From contig CAJOLB010000002.1 of assembly GCA_905235385.1 (NCBI GenBank), positions 1 to 45,043 of the forward strand: 45,043 nt of DNA. Reading direction: 5' to 3'. The DNA comes from an uncultured Alphaproteobacteria bacterium (GTDB lineage Bacteria; Pseudomonadota; Alphaproteobacteria; RF32; CAG-239). The notes under the pieces were generated by a model, which saw only the letters and a list, made by a program, of their open reading frames with translations, was not told the DNA's origin and did no database searches. A program made the position numbers and the translations under genes. Each line of letters starts with the position of its first letter. Position 1 is the first letter of the stretch. Positions 1 to 9,600 of the stretch are shown piece by piece.

Positions 1-1
1 T

Positions 2-121
2 TCGCCATCATCTTCTTCCGGTTTAGACAGACAGCGTGGTCGCTTGATCTATACCGTCAAAGAAGCAAATAAAGTCGCAAAAGAAGGAGCGGTTAACAAG
101 ATCAGATTAAGATATAAATAA
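2..121 (+). CDS. C-terminal end of an unidentified protein (partial)
   Basis: The window opens inside this gene. The last 39 codons are readable in one frame and end at a TAA directly in front of a strong hairpin terminator. The visible tail is basic and serine-rich at its start (SPSSSSGLDRQRGR), ending in NKIRLRYK. I do not recognise a family from so short a piece. That the frame is real is inferred from its open reading to the window edge and from the terminator placed right after the stop. The rest of the gene lies upstream of the window. Confidence 0.55.
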   Translation, partial: SPSSSSGLDRQRGRLIYTVKEANKVAKEGAVNKIRLRYK

Positions 122-123
122 AA

Positions 124-153
124 AAAGAGAGGTCAAAACGACCTCTTTTTTTA
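124..153. terminator. Bidirectional intrinsic terminator between the partial gene and prfA
   Basis: A 7-bp stem (AGAGGTC / GACCTCT, 128-134 with 140-146) encloses a 5-nt loop. It is followed by a T run on the + strand and preceded by an A run that becomes a U run on the - strand. It therefore serves both the + strand gene ending at 121 and prfA ending at 151. Nearly the same stem and loop recur at 44052-44080. Confidence 0.8.
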
Positions 154-1221
154 TTCTATTTCAGCTAAGCGTTCAGCTTGGTCCTCGGTAATCAGAGCTT
201 CAATGATTTCGCCCAAAGCTTCACCTGACACAACCTCGTCTAACTTATAGAGCGTTAAATTGATACGATGATCCGTCACTCTTCCCTGCGGGTAGTTATA
301 GGTTCGAATTCTCTCGCTTCTATCGCCGCTCCCAACCTGCAATTTTCTTTTTTCGGAATAGTTCGCATCAATTTTTTCTTTTTGCGCATCATATAATTTA
401 GCACGCAAATAATTCATGGCCTTTTCTTTATTCTTAAATTGAGAACGTTCATCTTGACATTGAACGACCACACCTGTCGGAATGTGTGTGATACGAACGG
501 CCGACTCCGTTTTGTTAACGTGTTGACCGCCGGCGCCTGATGCACGATAAACATCTATTTTTAAATCCGCCGGATTGATGTATAAATCAACTTCTTCAAT
601 TTCAGGCAACACCGCAACCGTTGCCGCCGAAGTGTGAACTCGTCCTTGAGATTCAGTTATCGGCACACGCTGAACACGGTGCGCACCCGATTCAAATTTG
701 AGTTTTGCGAAAACATCTGTTCCGGTGATTTTGGCTGAGGCTTCTTTATATCCGCCAAGCCCGTTTTCGTTGGCATCTATCAGCTCAAATTTCCAACCTT
801 GTTTTAAAGCATAACGCTGATACATTTCAAACAAAACCGCCGCAAAGAGCGCCGCTTCATCACCGCCTGTTCCTGCACGAACTTCCAAAATTGCGTTCTT
901 TTCATCGTCTTCGGACTTTGGCAATAATGCAATTTTTATTTCATGTTCCATTTGAGGCAATTTTTCTTTCAGCTCATAATATTCGCTTTGCGCCATATCG
1001 CGCATTTCTTTATCTAAGCTTTCATCTTGAGCCATTTCTTCGGCTTCTTTTAAGTTTTGCTTGAAATGCTGATACTTTTCAATGATTTCAACAACAGGCG
1101 TGAGCGTTGCCGACTCTTTGTTTAACCTTACCAATTCCTCAGCATTTGAGGTGCTTGAAAGCAAAGCGTTGATTTCTTCATAGCGGCGAACGACTTGATC
1201 TAATTTTTCATCAAAATCCAT
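151..1221 (-). CDS. prfA: Peptide chain release factor 1
   Basis: RF1 reads UAA and UAG stop codons in the ribosomal A site and triggers peptidyl-tRNA hydrolysis. The 356-residue protein has the usual RF1 length. The GGQ catalytic tripeptide is at residues 231-233 and is followed by [10 protein letters not shown]. The stop-codon recognition tripeptide is PIT at 187-189, fitting the RF1 P-x-T form rather than the SPF of RF2. The [22 protein letters not shown] stretch of class-I release factors is present. The start ATG overlaps the stop of hisS by one base (TAATG), so translation is probably coupled. It is the last gene of the ptsP-rodZ-hisS-prfA string. The methyltransferase gene prmC, often next to prfA, is not here. 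Confidence 0.97.
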   Translation of the reverse strand: MDFDEKLDQVVRRYEEINALLSSTSNAEELVRLNKESATLTPVVEIIEKYQHFKQNLKEAEEMAQDESLDKEMRDMAQSEYYELKEKLPQMEHEIKIALLPKSEDDEKNAILEVRAGTGGDEAALFAAVLFEMYQRYALKQGWKFELIDANENGLGGYKEASAKITGTDVFAKLKFESGAHRVQRVPITESQGRVHTSAATVAVLPEIEEVDLYINPADLKIDVYRASGAGGQHVNKTESAVRITHIPTGVVVQCQDERSQFKNKEKAMNYLRAKLYDAQKEKIDANYSEKRKLQVGSGDRSERIRTYNYPQGRVTDHRINLTLYKLDEVVSGEALGEIIEALITEDQAERLAEIE

Positions 1222-2456
1222 TATTTTAATTCCTCTTGAACTTTTGTCAGGCTGATTTGTTTTTGGTCGCCTGTGTCTAAATTTTTGTATGTAACATTGC
1301 CTTGAGCCAATTCATCAGAACCCAAGATTAACGCAGCATAAGCATTTGCCTTGTTGGCTTTCATCATACGTTTTTTCAAATTTCCGGAATATGCGTGTTC
1401 TACACGATAGCCGGCATTGCGCAATTCATAAGCTAATTTTAAGGCTGTTTCGTGAACATCATCTCCAACTTCAATGACCGCAACCGGACGCGGTAATTCA
1501 ACATCTTGATCTAAGAGCATCGATAACCTTTCAACACCGCACGCCCAACCGATTCCGGCAACATCACCGCCACCCATTTCAGCCACCAAACCGTCATAAC
1601 GACCGCCTGCTAAAACTGTTCCTTGTGCGCCGAGTTTGTCCGTGATGAGTTCAAAAACCGTGTGAGAATAATAGTCCAGACCTCTGACCAAACGATTGTT
1701 AATACGATACGGAATATCAAGCAAATCAAGCCCCTTTAAAACCTCATCAAAAAATTTCTTTGAAGATTCGTTTAAACTGTCAGCATATAAAGGAGCATTT
1801 GCCACAACGATTTTATCGCACTCTTCTTTCGAATCAAGCACGCGGAGCGGGTTTTTTTCAAGTCTTTCTTTGCTTTCAAAAGACAACTCATTGATATGTT
1901 GTTTTAAATATGCCACAAGTTTTTGACGATAAGCATCACGGCTCTCTTTGTCGCCTAATGAATTGATTTCAACAACAATACTGTTTTCTAAGCCCAAAGT
2001 TCTTAAAAAGCTGTATGCCATCGCAATTGCTTCAATATCTGCCTGAGGGGTTTGAACGCCAAGCATTTCAATTCCAAATTGCGTAAACTGGCGTTGACGC
2101 CCTTTTTGGGGGCGCTCATAGCGGAACATCGGCCCTGTGTAATAAAACTTTAGGGGTAAATTTTGTTGCATTCCTTCAGAAATAAACGAGCGCACGACAC
2201 CGGCCGTTCCTTCGGGACGAAGGGTTAAGCTCTCCCCGCCTCTGTCTTCAAAAGTATACATTTCTTTGGTCACAATATCCGACGTGTCGCCCAAATTGCG
2301 TGCAAAAACTTCCGTAAACTCGAAAATCGGCGTTTCAATTTCTTCAAAGCCGTATTTTTCAACTGTTTTTGATGCCAATTCTACAACCTTTTTGGCTTTA
2401 CGTTTTGCCGGTCCATATAAATCATACGTTCCGCGGACATTTTGTATTTTGACCAT
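1221..2456 (-). CDS. hisS: Histidyl-tRNA synthetase
   Basis: This class II synthetase charges tRNA-His. The 411 residues cover the normal bacterial length. N-terminal [10 protein letters not shown] is the usual HisRS opening. Motif 2 lies around 103-131 ([17 protein letters not shown]), the histidine-specific [14 protein letters not shown] at 256-269, and motif 3 at 301-311 ([11 protein letters not shown]). The C-terminal third is the anticodon-binding domain. A good ribosome-binding site (AGAGGAAA) precedes the ATG. The stop codon shares one base with the prfA start. No hisZ-like truncation is seen, so this is the true synthetase. Confidence 0.97.
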   Translation of the reverse strand: MVKIQNVRGTYDLYGPAKRKAKKVVELASKTVEKYGFEEIETPIFEFTEVFARNLGDTSDIVTKEMYTFEDRGGESLTLRPEGTAGVVRSFISEGMQQNLPLKFYYTGPMFRYERPQKGRQRQFTQFGIEMLGVQTPQADIEAIAMAYSFLRTLGLENSIVVEINSLGDKESRDAYRQKLVAYLKQHINELSFESKERLEKNPLRVLDSKEECDKIVVANAPLYADSLNESSKKFFDEVLKGLDLLDIPYRINNRLVRGLDYYSHTVFELITDKLGAQGTVLAGGRYDGLVAEMGGGDVAGIGWACGVERLSMLLDQDVELPRPVAVIEVGDDVHETALKLAYELRNAGYRVEHAYSGNLKKRMMKANKANAYAALILGSDELAQGNVTYKNLDTGDQKQISLTKVQEELK

Positions 2457-2474
2457 TTTATTTTCCTCTATACA

Positions 2475-2507
2475 AAAAGAAACGGCAAGGCTGAATCAAG
2501 CCTTCCC
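2475..2507 (-). terminator. Weak hairpin between the RodZ-like gene and hisS
   Basis: A 6-bp stem (AAGGCT / AGCCTT, 2487-2492 with 2499-2504) has a 6-nt loop. On the - strand it is followed after several bases by TTTCTTTTT. The stem is short and the T run is offset, so it may only lower readthrough from the RodZ-like gene into hisS. Confidence 0.3.
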
Positions 2508-2527
2508 ATTCCTTTTGTTTGTTTCAT

Positions 2528-3406
2528 CTAATGCTTTAAATATTTATCTAATTTGATTTTTGTTTGTTTTTTCGGTGTTGCAACCGTTGTCAACTCTCCG
2601 TCAATATAAACTTCAACATTGTAATATCTGCCGACTGATAAAAGCAAACCGTCGACATCCGGAGCCTCATATTCAAAACCCGCATCATAAACACCGCTTA
2701 AATATGTTTTGTCGGCATCTTTCAATTCAACCCAAGAATCACCTTTGAATTTAAGAACGACTCGGCTTTTTGGAGCTGAAGCTTCTTCGGGTTCGACATA
2801 ACTGTCTTCAACAACCGTTACTTGGCCTTCCGTTTTTTCATCTGACGGAGATTGTGCTTCCGACTGATCAGAATTTTCAAGCATTCCTAAATCTTCAATT
2901 TGATAAACCTCATCATTAATATTTTCGTTAAACGGCATTACCTCAATAACAGGAAGCTCTTTTTCCGGAACATTTTTACTTTCATTTTCGCTAAACGGCA
3001 TAAAACGGAATAAAAGCCACAGCAAATACAGCAAAAGAATCGCTAAAAGAGCGATATATATTTGCCGTCTGCTCGGCATTGCGGTTTCAGAATGTGTTTC
3101 CACAACAACAGGCACCGGTTTTTCTTTTTGAGGTGTTGATTGTTGTTTATAGTATTGCGCAATTTTATCCGCATTCAAGCCCAAATATTTCGCATATGAG
3201 CGTACAAAACCTATGCCGTACGGAATGGGAGACAATGTTTGATAATCATCCTCTTCTAATGCCTTGATATAGATTTTGCGTATGCATAAGGCGTCTGAAA
3301 CAGCCTCAATCGACTTTTTTTGTTTCATACGCGTGTATTTTAAGAACATGCCAACGGTTGTGGCTTCTTCGTTGACTTCTGTTGATTTTTCTTGCTCTTG
3401 TTCCAA
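2528..3406 (-). CDS. RodZ-like helix-turn-helix membrane protein
   Basis: Members of this family are single-pass inner-membrane proteins. The cytoplasmic HTH domain of RodZ binds MreB, and the periplasmic part contributes to cell shape. Here residues about 17-85 form the HTH_25-type domain (VGMFLKYTRMKQKKSIEAV, then GIGFVRSYAKYLGL). Residues 116-137 are one strongly hydrophobic helix. An acidic, low-complexity periplasmic linker follows, then a C-terminal beta-rich DUF4115-like domain (about 210-290; WVELKDADKTYLSGVYDAG). The chosen start is TTG: it has an AGAAGGA ribosome-binding site 8 nt upstream, and the next in-frame ATG would cut into the HTH domain. It is encoded between ptsP and hisS on the same strand. 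Whether it acts as a true MreB partner is inferred from family only. Confidence 0.8.
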   Translation of the reverse strand: MEQEQEKSTEVNEEATTVGMFLKYTRMKQKKSIEAVSDALCIRKIYIKALEEDDYQTLSPIPYGIGFVRSYAKYLGLNADKIAQYYKQQSTPQKEKPVPVVVETHSETAMPSRRQIYIALLAILLLYLLWLLFRFMPFSENESKNVPEKELPVIEVMPFNENINDEVYQIEDLGMLENSDQSEAQSPSDEKTEGQVTVVEDSYVEPEEASAPKSRVVLKFKGDSWVELKDADKTYLSGVYDAGFEYEAPDVDGLLLSVGRYYNVEVYIDGELTTVATPKKQTKIKLDKYLKH

Positions 3407-3456
3407 TTTTTTTGTCCTTCTTAAAACAATTTTATTGTATTAAAACACATTTTTTC

Positions 3457-5691
3457 TTAAATTGCAATACCATGATCAATAGCATATGCTAATAATTGTG
3501 GACGAAGCGTTTTTTTATCAGAAGTTAAAAGCGTTTCAATATAGTCTGATATTTCGTCCGTATAACAACTTCTGACCATTTTTTTGATTTTAACAAACGA
3601 GGCTCCGCTTGAAGAAAAACATCTAAATCCAAGACCGATGAGCGCCAAGGCTTCAAGCGGGTTGCTCGCCATTTCGCCGCAAACGCTGCATAAAACATTA
3701 TGTTCTTTTGCTTTTAAGACGATTTGTCTCATCACCTTCAAAAACGGTGCCGACAAAACATCATACCTTTCAGACAGCCTTGCATTTGTGCGGTCGCACG
3801 CAAACATAAACTGCGCCAAATCGTTCGTGCCGATTGAAATAAAATCAGCTTCTTTCAGGATTTCATCTAATTCAAAAATAATCGACGGAACCTCAATCAT
3901 CAAACCGATGTTTATTTTGGTCGGCAATTTTTCTTTTTGTTTTTTTTGCTTTTCATATTCGATTAACAGCGTTTCTTTGGCTTCCTTAAATTCTTCAACA
4001 CTTGAAATCATCGGAAACATTACATCAAGTTCACGCCCCGCGGCTGCTTTTAAAAATGCTTTCATTTGGCTTCGCAAAAGCGCGCGCCTGTCAAGTGTGA
4101 TACGAATCGAACGCCAACCGATTGCCGGATTTTCTTCTTTCATTTCGCCCCAATAAGGCAACAATTTATCTGAGCCGACATCCAGGCTTCTGAATACAAC
4201 CTTTTTGTTTTTAGCTTCTTTCAAAAGTTTTTGATACATATTCACTTGTTCTTGAACGCTCGGCAATTTGCTCGCTGTCATAAACGGAATTTCTGTTCGG
4301 TATAAACCCACCCCGTCACAATTTGAAAGCCCGATATATTCAAAATCAAAATCCAAGCCGACATTTATGTTGAGTTTTATTTTAACTCCGTCTGCGGTTT
4401 TTGAAGGTTTTTTAGCGAGGGCTTTTAGGTCTTCACGCCATGCCGCCATTTTCTTTTGACGCTCTTTGAAATTCTTTTTCATATCGTCTGTGGGGTTAAC
4501 GTAGACATATCCTTCTACCCCGTCAACAGCTAAAATTTCGCCGTCTTTGACATCTTGATATAAACCTTTGACCTTTGAAACAACCGGAATATTCAAGGCT
4601 TTTGCAACAATTGCAACATGCATCGTTGATGTTCCGTCTTCTAAAACAAGGGCTCTGATTTTTTTATAGTCATAATCCATTAAATCAGCCGGTCCCATAC
4701 TTTGGGCAACGATGATGATATCTTCTTCTTTTTTTTCTTTAGACTGTTCAACCCCGCTTAAAAAAGAACGTAATCTGTCCGAGACATCACGCAGGTCGTT
4801 CAAGCGCTCTTTTAAGTATACGTCGGGCGAAGACGACAGTTTTTCGAACATATCGTTATAAACTTTTTCGATTGAAGCTTCTGCCGTTAAGCCCGTGTCA
4901 ATATATGTTTTGATTTTTTTGTGCCACCCTTTATCTGATGCAAGCATTTTGTATGTTTCTAAAATCTCAACGTGTTCGCCCACGCCAAACAATGATTTGT
5001 TAAACGTTTCATCAAGTTGTGCAAGCATTTTTTCACGTGCTTGATCTAAAAGGTGTTGCTCTTTTTGAGTGTCTTTGGCGAACATTTGTTTAACAGCGCG
5101 CCTGCGCCTATGAACCAGAGCTTGTCCGACACCGTATCCTTGATTCAGGCTTTGGCCTTTTAATCTGTCTTTTAAGGTAAAACCTCTGGATTTTGCCAAA
5201 CTTCTTTTATAATTTGAAATTTCTTCCGATGAAAACGAAGTGGTTAAAAACATCGCTATCGTTTTTAGTGTTTCAACATCAAATTCTGAAAAAGTGTGTT
5301 TATTAAAATAGCCCAAAACAATAACACCGACAACCTTATCCCATTGAAGCATCGGCGCACCGATCATCGATTTTACGTCCGAATCATCTTCGGTTTTTGA
5401 AAGGACGCTTGATTTGAGGGCAATTTCACCAACCAATCCGTCACCATAGCGGATATTTGTTTCATCTTGAGGTTTTTCAAAACCATAGTTTGAAAAGAGT
5501 TCCAGATAATTTTCATCAATTGAAATATATGAAGCAGCCATGTCTGCCTCAAAAAAAGAACAAACTTCACCCATGACATTTGAAAGTTTTTGTTCAACCT
5601 CTGAATTTTCTTGCAAATGGCGTTGAATTTGCCTTAGCAGCGGCATGATGTCTGTCGAATTTTTTTTGAGCATATCGTTTTTAAAACCCAT
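3457..5691 (-). CDS. ptsP: Phosphoenolpyruvate-protein phosphotransferase PtsP (EI-Ntr, GAF-fused)
   Basis: This is the first enzyme of the nitrogen-type phosphotransferase relay. It takes phosphate from PEP and passes it to NPr and then to EIIA-Ntr, a regulatory rather than sugar-importing chain. The 744 residues hold an N-terminal GAF domain (about 18-165), an EI N-terminal and swivel region with the phospho-accepting histidine at 358 (DGTSTMHVAIVAKA), and the C-terminal PEP-utilising barrel with IGTNDLAQ and the catalytic-cysteine motif CSVCGEMASNPLEA near the end. The start ATG has no clear Shine-Dalgarno sequence, but a sigma70-like promoter lies just upstream at 5712-5740. The NPr and EIIA genes are not in this window. 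Confidence 0.95.
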   Translation of the reverse strand: MGFKNDMLKKNSTDIMPLLRQIQRHLQENSEVEQKLSNVMGEVCSFFEADMAASYISIDENYLELFSNYGFEKPQDETNIRYGDGLVGEIALKSSVLSKTEDDSDVKSMIGAPMLQWDKVVGVIVLGYFNKHTFSEFDVETLKTIAMFLTTSFSSEEISNYKRSLAKSRGFTLKDRLKGQSLNQGYGVGQALVHRRRRAVKQMFAKDTQKEQHLLDQAREKMLAQLDETFNKSLFGVGEHVEILETYKMLASDKGWHKKIKTYIDTGLTAEASIEKVYNDMFEKLSSSPDVYLKERLNDLRDVSDRLRSFLSGVEQSKEKKEEDIIIVAQSMGPADLMDYDYKKIRALVLEDGTSTMHVAIVAKALNIPVVSKVKGLYQDVKDGEILAVDGVEGYVYVNPTDDMKKNFKERQKKMAAWREDLKALAKKPSKTADGVKIKLNINVGLDFDFEYIGLSNCDGVGLYRTEIPFMTASKLPSVQEQVNMYQKLLKEAKNKKVVFRSLDVGSDKLLPYWGEMKEENPAIGWRSIRITLDRRALLRSQMKAFLKAAAGRELDVMFPMISSVEEFKEAKETLLIEYEKQKKQKEKLPTKINIGLMIEVPSIIFELDEILKEADFISIGTNDLAQFMFACDRTNARLSERYDVLSAPFLKVMRQIVLKAKEHNVLCSVCGEMASNPLEALALIGLGFRCFSSSGASFVKIKKMVRSCYTDEISDYIETLLTSDKKTLRPQLLAYAIDHGIAI

Positions 5692-5711
5692 AAATTTTGC
5701 TTGTGTTTTAA

Positions 5712-5740
5712 GTTATATAATTTATATTCGGTTTCATCAA
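5712..5740 (-). promoter_or_regulatory. Predicted sigma70-type promoter of ptsP
   Basis: On the - strand a TTGATG -35 (5735-5740) and a TATAAC -10 (5712-5717) are 17 bp apart. They lie about 20 bp upstream of the ptsP start, so the leader would be very short, which fits the lack of an evident ribosome-binding site. Confidence 0.5.
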
Positions 5741-5768
5741 GAACTTTATCAAACTTATGGAGCGAAAA

Positions 5769-6131
5769 ATGGCAAATTTATATCGAAAAGGTGATCATGA
5801 TACACGCCCGTGGGGCACATGGGAAGTTTTGGACGGTGATGACAATTTTTGCGTGAAACGCATTATGGTTTTACCAAAGGGCAAGCTCTCATTGCAACTT
5901 CATCATCACAGATCCGAACATTGGATTATTGTTAAAGGCTCGGCAACCGTTACTTTGGGCGAACGACTTATTGATGTTAAGGCCGATGATGCCGTTTATA
6001 TTCCAATTGAGACGAAACACCGCATTGAAAACAAATCGAACGAGCCGATGGAGTTTATTGAAATTCAAACCGGCGACAATTTAGATGAAAATGATATTGT
6101 GCGCTTTGAAGATATATACGGCAGAGTTTAA
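5769..6131 (+). CDS. Single-domain cupin, mannose-6-phosphate isomerase type II-like
   Basis: This 120-residue protein matches the small cupin domain found at the C-terminus of ManC/type II phosphomannose isomerases and also as a free protein. It opens with RPWGTWEVL. Cupin motif 1 carries H45, H47 and E50 (LQLHHHRSEHW), and motif 2 carries P79 and H84 (YIPIETKHRIEN), so a metal-binding site is likely. The ATG at 5769 is preferred over the in-frame ATG at 5757 because a GGAG ribosome-binding site sits 6 nt before it. It is a lone gene divergent from ptsP. The family link suggests sugar-phosphate (mannose/GDP-mannose) chemistry, but the actual substrate cannot be told from sequence. Confidence 0.85.
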   Translation: MANLYRKGDHDTRPWGTWEVLDGDDNFCVKRIMVLPKGKLSLQLHHHRSEHWIIVKGSATVTLGERLIDVKADDAVYIPIETKHRIENKSNEPMEFIEIQTGDNLDENDIVRFEDIYGRV

Positions 6132-6270
6132 GGCCGGCGCGAAACCAAAAACAAAAAAGCTCGTATAGCGTGCGCGAGTAGAAGCAAAAAAAGAAAGATG
6201 AAAATTTGAGCGTAGATAAGCCTACGTGAATTTTTCCGCTCTTGCAGTTTTCGCTCTGGATAACACCTTT

Positions 6271-6397
6271 AAAAAAACGCGGAGAATGAGCTAAATAATA
6301 AGACACCTGACAAAATGCGAAGGGAGTGTAGTTAAACCTACATGACCAAGCATGAGGAAAGGTGTCTGTATTAGTTAGCCATTATACACGTTTTTTT
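6271..6397. repeat. Long nested imperfect palindrome
   Basis: The arms pair from outside to inside as AAAAAAACG with CGTTTTTTT (6271-6279 / 6389-6397), GCTAA with TTAGC, and AGACACCT with AGGTGTCT (6301-6308 / 6360-6367). Further in are ATGC with GCAT and TGTAG with CTACA at the tip (6327-6331 / 6338-6342). The structure ends in seven T on the + strand, so it could stop transcription leaving the cupin gene, or be a non-autonomous mobile element. Confidence 0.6.
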
Positions 6398-6550
6398 CAA
6401 AAAGCTCGGAGAACAGGTTAGATAAGTTCAAAATAAAGGCAAAAGTACCGCCGCCTAATTAGTACGTGAGGACGCTTCCGAGATTCCATTTTAGTTTTAA
6501 ACAAGTCGTTCTCCGCGTTTTACAACTTATTCCTTGGGCTTGGATAATGG

Positions 6551-6623
6551 GTTACTGCTTGTATGAGCTCACACGCGGTGTATAACAAAGCGTACATAAG
6601 TGTGAGCTCATACAAGCAGTAAC
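6551..6623. repeat. Perfect 24-bp inverted repeat
   Basis: The arm 6551-6574 (starting GTTACTGCTTGTATGAGC) is the exact reverse complement of 6600-6623, with a 25-bp spacer. It lies 17 bp beyond the restored autotransporter stop (- strand). No U run follows on either strand, so it is not a standard intrinsic terminator. Confidence 0.85.
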
Positions 6624-6639
6624 TCTTTAGACAAGCCAT

Positions 6640-9600
6640 CTAGAAGGCGTATTTGAAACCGATATCAGCTTTCGTCCTGTATTCGCTGTCGATATAAGAG
6701 AAGAGGTTGCCATAAATCGAGAACGGCTTTAAGCTGTATGCTGTATTCAAAGCTGTTTCTGATGGCTAAACGCTCACTTCTGCGTTTCTCATCTCTGACC
6801 TTCCAACTGCCTTCCATTCCGCGCATTGAAAGTTCCAGCTCATACGGATCTAAAAATTCGTGGTAGGCCATAATGCTTGACGATAACTTAAAGCTCTCGT
6901 TCTTGCTCGGCTTAAACTCTTTGCTGACATTTAATCCGAAACCTGCCTCAGCAGAAAATACGTTTTGCTTTTTAATATTGAGCGCATACGCTTTTTCTTC
7001 TTCATGGCCTTTCAGACGATAGCCTAACGCATTAAACTCTGCCGTCGGCGATATTGTCCAACCTTTAACATTGATCGGATATCTTGCCTCATTTGTGACG
7101 CCATATAGCTTCTTTTCTATCTTGCCGTCATAACTTTCGCCTTTATAGCCGTCTCGCTCATATGTCCCATACGCATATCCCAAACGCGGCGTTACCATAA
7201 ATTCAATACCGTGCGTCTTATAGCCCATCGGCATCATCATTTGGAACATCTCATCATCTCGCGAGTTCTCTTTATTGCTGTCCTCGCTTCTGATATCCGT
7301 AAACGCAACGCCAACGCCATAACTGAACTTGCCCTCATTCTTGCCGCTGATCATCCATCTTGATCTTGACCCGAGGTTCTTTTCATATGAAATCGGTGAT
7401 GTGTTGCCCGTTAATGTAAAGCTTTCTTCTTTATTCTTAAACATCGCTTCATTCATATCAAACGACAGTTCTCTAAACATCGTCATATCTTCAAACGCAA
7501 ATCTCTTCAACCCGTCGCCCATCAAATCTTTTACGGCTCCGTTTAATGCCTTTGTGTTTTCTTGTGATTTTAACGTATTATAGAACTTTTCGTTATTTGA
7601 CAGAGCATAGTTCTTTTCCAAAAATGCTGCTGCTGATTTGTTTTCAACAATATCTGAAAAGGCTTTTTTCGTTAATGTAACATCTGAACCGTTTAAGCTT
7701 GCATCAAACATTGCAGATTGAGAACTGATGTTCAAACCGCTCGTATCATTTGAGATGATGGCATCTGAGAGCGTATAAACATCATCGAAACCTTCGCTCA
7801 CAACACTTGACGCAACGCCGACATCGCCCTCAATCGACGGCGCTTCAATGCTTCCGCCTGATGCCAAAAGCAGATGACCATTACCGGAAATACTTAATCC
7901 TCCTGCTATCGGTGCGCCAAACAATCCTGAGCCTGATTGAGGATAGATGAAGTATGATCCGCTGTAGCCCGGAGATGCTTTATTTAAGCATTCACTGCCT
8001 TCGCAGACGCTATTCGGATCGCTTGCATCTTGGATGATGATTTTGCCGGAATTCGTGACTGTTGCACCATTTGCCAAATAGATGCCATACATCGTTGCGT
8101 ATTCACCGCCTGACGTTGTCGCTCCCATTTCAATGGTACCCTTATTTGTTACGCTACCGCCATCTGCATAAATACCATAAACAGTTCGCGTTAAGCCGCC
8201 ACCGACCGAGCTTATGCTGGTAACCTTGATATAACCATTTTCGGTATTCGTTGCCGTTCCGCCATTGATGTAGATACCATAACCTGAAGCTGCTCCGTTC
8301 GTTTCATCTGAAATTCCAACATTGATGCTGCCGCTGTTTATTACTTCAGGATTGGAGCCCGTTCCTTTCAGACCATAAACAGAGCGATTATCTGTTGTCG
8401 CTGAATCTGTTAGTTCAACGCTAATCGTTGTGGTATTTTCCAACCTATTTCCGACCATACCGACAATTTCTTTATGGCTTGAGGTTGCACCGCCTGTTAC
8501 GGTTATATTTCCGGTGTTTTCTGCTATTTGAGCATCAATACCAGTATAAACAGCTTCGATTTCTCCGCCGCTTTCGGCCTTTCCAGCCCCAGCATCAATA
8601 CCAATCGCGGCATAGATGTTTCCGTCATTATAAACATCACCGTTGGTATTATATACACCATAAGTCTTTGAGGTGATGTTTCCGTTGTTTATAACATCAC
8701 CGCTTCCGTTATAAATACCATAGTCAGCAACCGAGCTCGCGTTTGATACATTAATTATTCCGTCATTTATCACACCGGAACTTGCTTTAATACCGAACAC
8801 TTCACCTGTTGTTGAACTGCTGTTTGTTTGGTTAACGGTAATTGTGCTTGAGCTTGAGCTTGAACCCCAAATATTGTGATTAACAGATGCGGCACTGTAA
8901 ATACCATAAACTGTTTTATCTTTGCCTGAAGAAGTTACATTAATTTTACTGGTTGCACTGGCTGTTGCCGCACAATTTTCACATTCAATCGCTGTTACGT
9001 CACCGACTGCAGAGATACCATAAGCGTTTCCACCCGCGCCGCTTGCGCTAACATTGATTTCTGCCGCATACGATTGAGCGACGGAACCTGCCTCCTTACC
9101 TTCAACGTGCAAGTGACAAACATCAGAACCGTTGCTGTTGTTCATACCAAAGGTATTACCCGTACCGCTGTTTGTAATATTAAGAATCCAACTATGACCG
9201 GAATCCGGATTGCTTCCGTCAACTTCGTAATAACCATTATAAAGTGTGCTTGTTGTGCCGGCTTTGTCACCTGAACTAATCCACTCCAACGCCGAAACAT
9301 GTGCATCTGATGTGTTGTTTTTCGTTACTGTGCTTACACCGCCGCTTTCGCTATAACTTGCACCGGTTACAGCTGCACCTGCTTCTGAGTTAATGTTGTT
9401 ATATTCCATCTGTTTGTTACAATACGAGCTTGATGATGTGTTTTTCCATCCAAAATCGCATTCGCATGTGTTTTTAACTTGAACACCATGATTACAATTT
9501 AACTTTCTGTAACAGGTATTACCTTCAATTTGTCCGCTTTCGCATTCGTCGCACAGATCACCTGTCCAATATCCCGTACAGACGCATTTTTCAGTTGTGG

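Larger units (their letters stand above)
6132..6639. other. About 500-bp gene-free region rich in inverted repeats
   Basis: No convincing gene is seen between the cupin and the autotransporter. The region holds a short hairpin at 6210-6229, a long nested palindrome at 6271-6397 and a perfect 24-bp inverted repeat at 6551-6623. It also has three copies of a CGGAGAA motif next to A/T runs: two direct (around 6280 and 6407) and one inverted (around 6509). Such a density of palindromes suggests dispersed REP/MITE-like elements or structured RNA rather than decayed coding sequence. Confidence 0.6.

Noticed and set aside
6055-6306. 83-codon - strand frame overlapping the cupin gene
   Set aside because: It lies antisense to a clear gene and runs into palindromic sequence, with no ribosome-binding site or recognisable pattern.
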